Assembly: GCA_023264075.1 (NCBI GenBank)
Contig: JALQTG010000067.1
Coordinates: 1-8,365, forward strand
Direction of reading: 5' to 3'
Length of the DNA: 8,365 bases
DNA from: Crocinitomicaceae bacterium
Lineage (GTDB): Bacteria; Bacteroidota; Bacteroidia; Flavobacteriales_D; Crocinitomicaceae
Under the pieces are notes generated by a model, which saw only the letters and a list, made by a program, of their open reading frames with translations, was not told the origin of the DNA and did not search any database. Positions 7,395 to 8,365 of the stretch are shown one piece after another. A program made the translations under genes and the position numbers. Each line of letters begins with the position of its first letter. Position 1 is the stretch's first letter.

Positions 7395-8254
7395 ATGAAT
7401 GGAGCTTCAATTGGCAATACTGTAACTTGTCTATTTTGAATATCGAAGTGATCACCATTGGATAAAATATGAACCTTCAGATTGGTAATAGTCATAGGCA
7501 CACCAGTTTTGAGAATATGTTCATTGTTATGAAGTAAAGAACTTCCATCAAAAATAATTGCCATCCCCGAACCAATTACGGTGCAATCTTTTCCGTTTTT
7601 TATAATCATACCCGTATCCTCAGCTAATCCAATTCCAATTAAATTCGGAAACTTAGCGACAGCTTCAGCTTGTCTTCCAAAACGCCCACGTTTAATAAAG
7701 TGGGTGTCAATAATCAATTCCGGAATTAATGCCAATCCTTTATATAAATCAACCGCTCCTTTGAAAAATGCCTCAGACGCACTACCTCCTGAAATCATTT
7801 CATTCGTCATAGCCATAGCTCCAGCGCTTGTTCCAGCAATAACAAATCCTTTGTCGTTTTTGTAGCGGTCTAACAAGATTTTATGAATTGTAGTTCCGCC
7901 TATTTTGTTGGTTATTTGCGATTGATCCCCTCCGGAAAACATTATACAATCGGCATTTCGAATCAAATCTATTGAAACTTGTTTTTCAGAATCCGCCTTA
8001 CTCCTAATATCCAGCACGGAAACATTCTTACAGCCTAAAGCAGTAAATGCTTGTATATAATTATCACCAACTTCAGTAGGAATACTTGATGCAGTAGGAA
8101 TGATTACAATATTTGCATTTTTTCCACCGGACTCTTTAACAACGTGATACAAAATTCCATCATCAATAAAATCACAGCGGTACAATTCATTTTGTTCTGT
8201 TCCTTTATCTTCGTTTCCACCTATCGGAATTAATATTCCATTAACGTTTTGCAT
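7391..8254 (-). CDS. cphB: Cyanophycinase (peptidase family S51), intracellular
   Basis: Cyanophycinase is an exopeptidase that cuts cyanophycin (multi-L-arginyl-poly-L-aspartate) into beta-Asp-Arg dipeptides. The 287-aa protein starts LIPIGGNEDKG and carries SGGDQ (Gln111), then the nucleophile elbow GTSAGA (Ser143). IDTHFIKRGRFGRQ follows (Asp183, His185, Arg189, Arg191, Arg194), then EDTG (Glu212). Most of these fall at a constant offset of 11 from the Synechocystis CphB residues as I recall them (Ser132, His174, Glu201, Arg178/180/183). The position equivalent to Gln173 there is Thr184 here. ATG 8254 is preferred over the in-frame TTG at 8263, because TTG would add only three residues and leave almost no leader after the -7 box. 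No signal peptide, unlike secreted cyanophycinases. It is convergent with the isoaspartyl peptidase gene and divergent from a probable cphA. Confidence 0.94.
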   Translation of the reverse strand: MQNVNGILIPIGGNEDKGTEQNELYRCDFIDDGILYHVVKESGGKNANIVIIPTASSIPTEVGDNYIQAFTALGCKNVSVLDIRSKADSEKQVSIDLIRNADCIMFSGGDQSQITNKIGGTTIHKILLDRYKNDKGFVIAGTSAGAMAMTNEMISGGSASEAFFKGAVDLYKGLALIPELIIDTHFIKRGRFGRQAEAVAKFPNLIGIGLAEDTGMIIKNGKDCTVIGSGMAIIFDGSSLLHNNEHILKTGVPMTITNLKVHILSNGDHFDIQNRQVTVLPIEAPFI

Positions 8255-8270
8255 GAATTTCAATTTAAAA

Positions 8271-8278
8271 CAAAAATA
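8271..8278 (-). promoter_or_regulatory. Candidate Bacteroidota -7 box (TATTTTTG) for the cyanophycinase gene
   Basis: Read on the minus strand the bases are TATTTTTG, an exact TAnnTTTG match identical to the box before the isoaspartyl peptidase gene. It ends 16 bases before the ATG at 8254, so the leader would be about ten bases. No consensus -33 TTG is present; TTA at 8299-8297 with an 18-bp spacer is the closest. Confidence 0.42.
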
Positions 8279-8304
8279 AAACTAATTTCATCTTCTTAAA
8301 TATA

Positions 8305-8312
8305 TATATTTA
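8305..8312 (+). promoter_or_regulatory. Possible -7 box for the rightward gene at 8337
   Basis: TATATTTA matches TAnnTTTG in all fixed positions except the last, and ends 24 bases before the ATG at 8337. It lies in an alternating TATATA tract (8300-8320) inside the 82-bp gap between the divergent starts, where such matches are likely by chance. No -33 TTG was found at the proper distance. Confidence 0.2.
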
Positions 8313-8336
8313 TAATATATCAACAAATGAATAGAT

Positions 8337-8365
8337 ATGGAAATTAGAGAAATCAATGCAATGAG
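8337..8365 (+). CDS. cphA: Probable cyanophycin synthetase, first nine codons only (cut by window end)
   Basis: The open frame ATG GAA ATT AGA GAA ATC AAT GCA ATG followed by AG reads MEIREINAM and then, whichever base follows, Arg or Ser. Cyanophycin synthetases typically begin M-K-I-x-x-I-x-x-L/M-R-G-P-N-Y-W, so these residues fit the CphA N-terminus well. CphA is an ATP-dependent ligase that adds Asp to the backbone and Arg to its side chains. The divergent position beside a cyanophycinase strongly favours this reading. An ATG at 8327 in another frame stops after six codons, so 8337 is the sensible start. Nine residues cannot prove the family by themselves. Confidence 0.6.

Noticed and set aside
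7581..7865. 94-codon plus-strand frame inside the cyanophycinase gene.
   Set aside because: It is antisense to the catalytic region of cyanophycinase, with a non-natural-looking Ile/Pro-rich composition and no motif.
8300..8320. Alternating TATATA tract considered as a replication-origin or unwinding element.
   Set aside because: There are no DnaA-box-like repeats or replication genes nearby; an AT-rich divergent promoter explains it.
1..8365. CRISPR arrays, insertion sequences, phage genes, tRNA or rRNA genes.
   Set aside because: No regularly spaced repeats, transposase motifs, terminal inverted repeats with target duplications, or RNA gene signatures were seen.

Overview
The window looks like part of a Bacteroidota genome, probably Flavobacteriales or a relative. 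Three things point there: the Bacteroidota-type promoter box TAnnTTTG, A-rich translation starts without Shine-Dalgarno motifs, and the sequence style of the large alpha-2-macroglobulin (A2M) lipoprotein and the SpoU methyltransferase. This placement comes from reading the sequence; no database search was done.

Layout. The 3' end of a TrmH/SpoU RNA 2'-O-ribose methyltransferase gene (+, to 356) converges on a 1843-aa A2M lipoprotein gene (-, 5984 to 453). The 96-bp gap between them holds a CCCTTCGA...TCAGGG palindromic element and a perfect 15-bp hairpin. An AT-rich non-coding stretch of about 420 bp (5985-6405, about 23% GC in the part counted by hand) separates these housekeeping and envelope genes from a second group. 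That group is an isoaspartyl peptidase/plant-type asparaginase (+, 6406-7335), a cyanophycinase (-, 8254-7391), and the first codons of a divergent gene at 8337 whose N-terminus (MEIREINAM) looks like cyanophycin synthetase CphA.

How the genes work together. The right-hand group is best read as a cyanophycin storage locus. CphA would polymerise Asp and Arg into multi-L-arginyl-poly-L-aspartate, CphB would cut the polymer to beta-Asp-Arg dipeptides, and the isoaspartyl peptidase would split these into free Asp and Arg. Both complete enzymes lack signal peptides and keep the catalytic residues of their families, which fits cytoplasmic mobilisation of nitrogen, carbon and energy reserves. They lie tail to tail, each with the same TATTTTTG box 12-16 bases before its ATG, so both may be expressed from very short leaders.

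The A2M gene is a separate system: a membrane-anchored, thioester-containing protease trap of the bacterial A2M type. No penicillin-binding protein 1C gene accompanies it within the window. No mobile element, CRISPR array, tRNA or rRNA gene was found.
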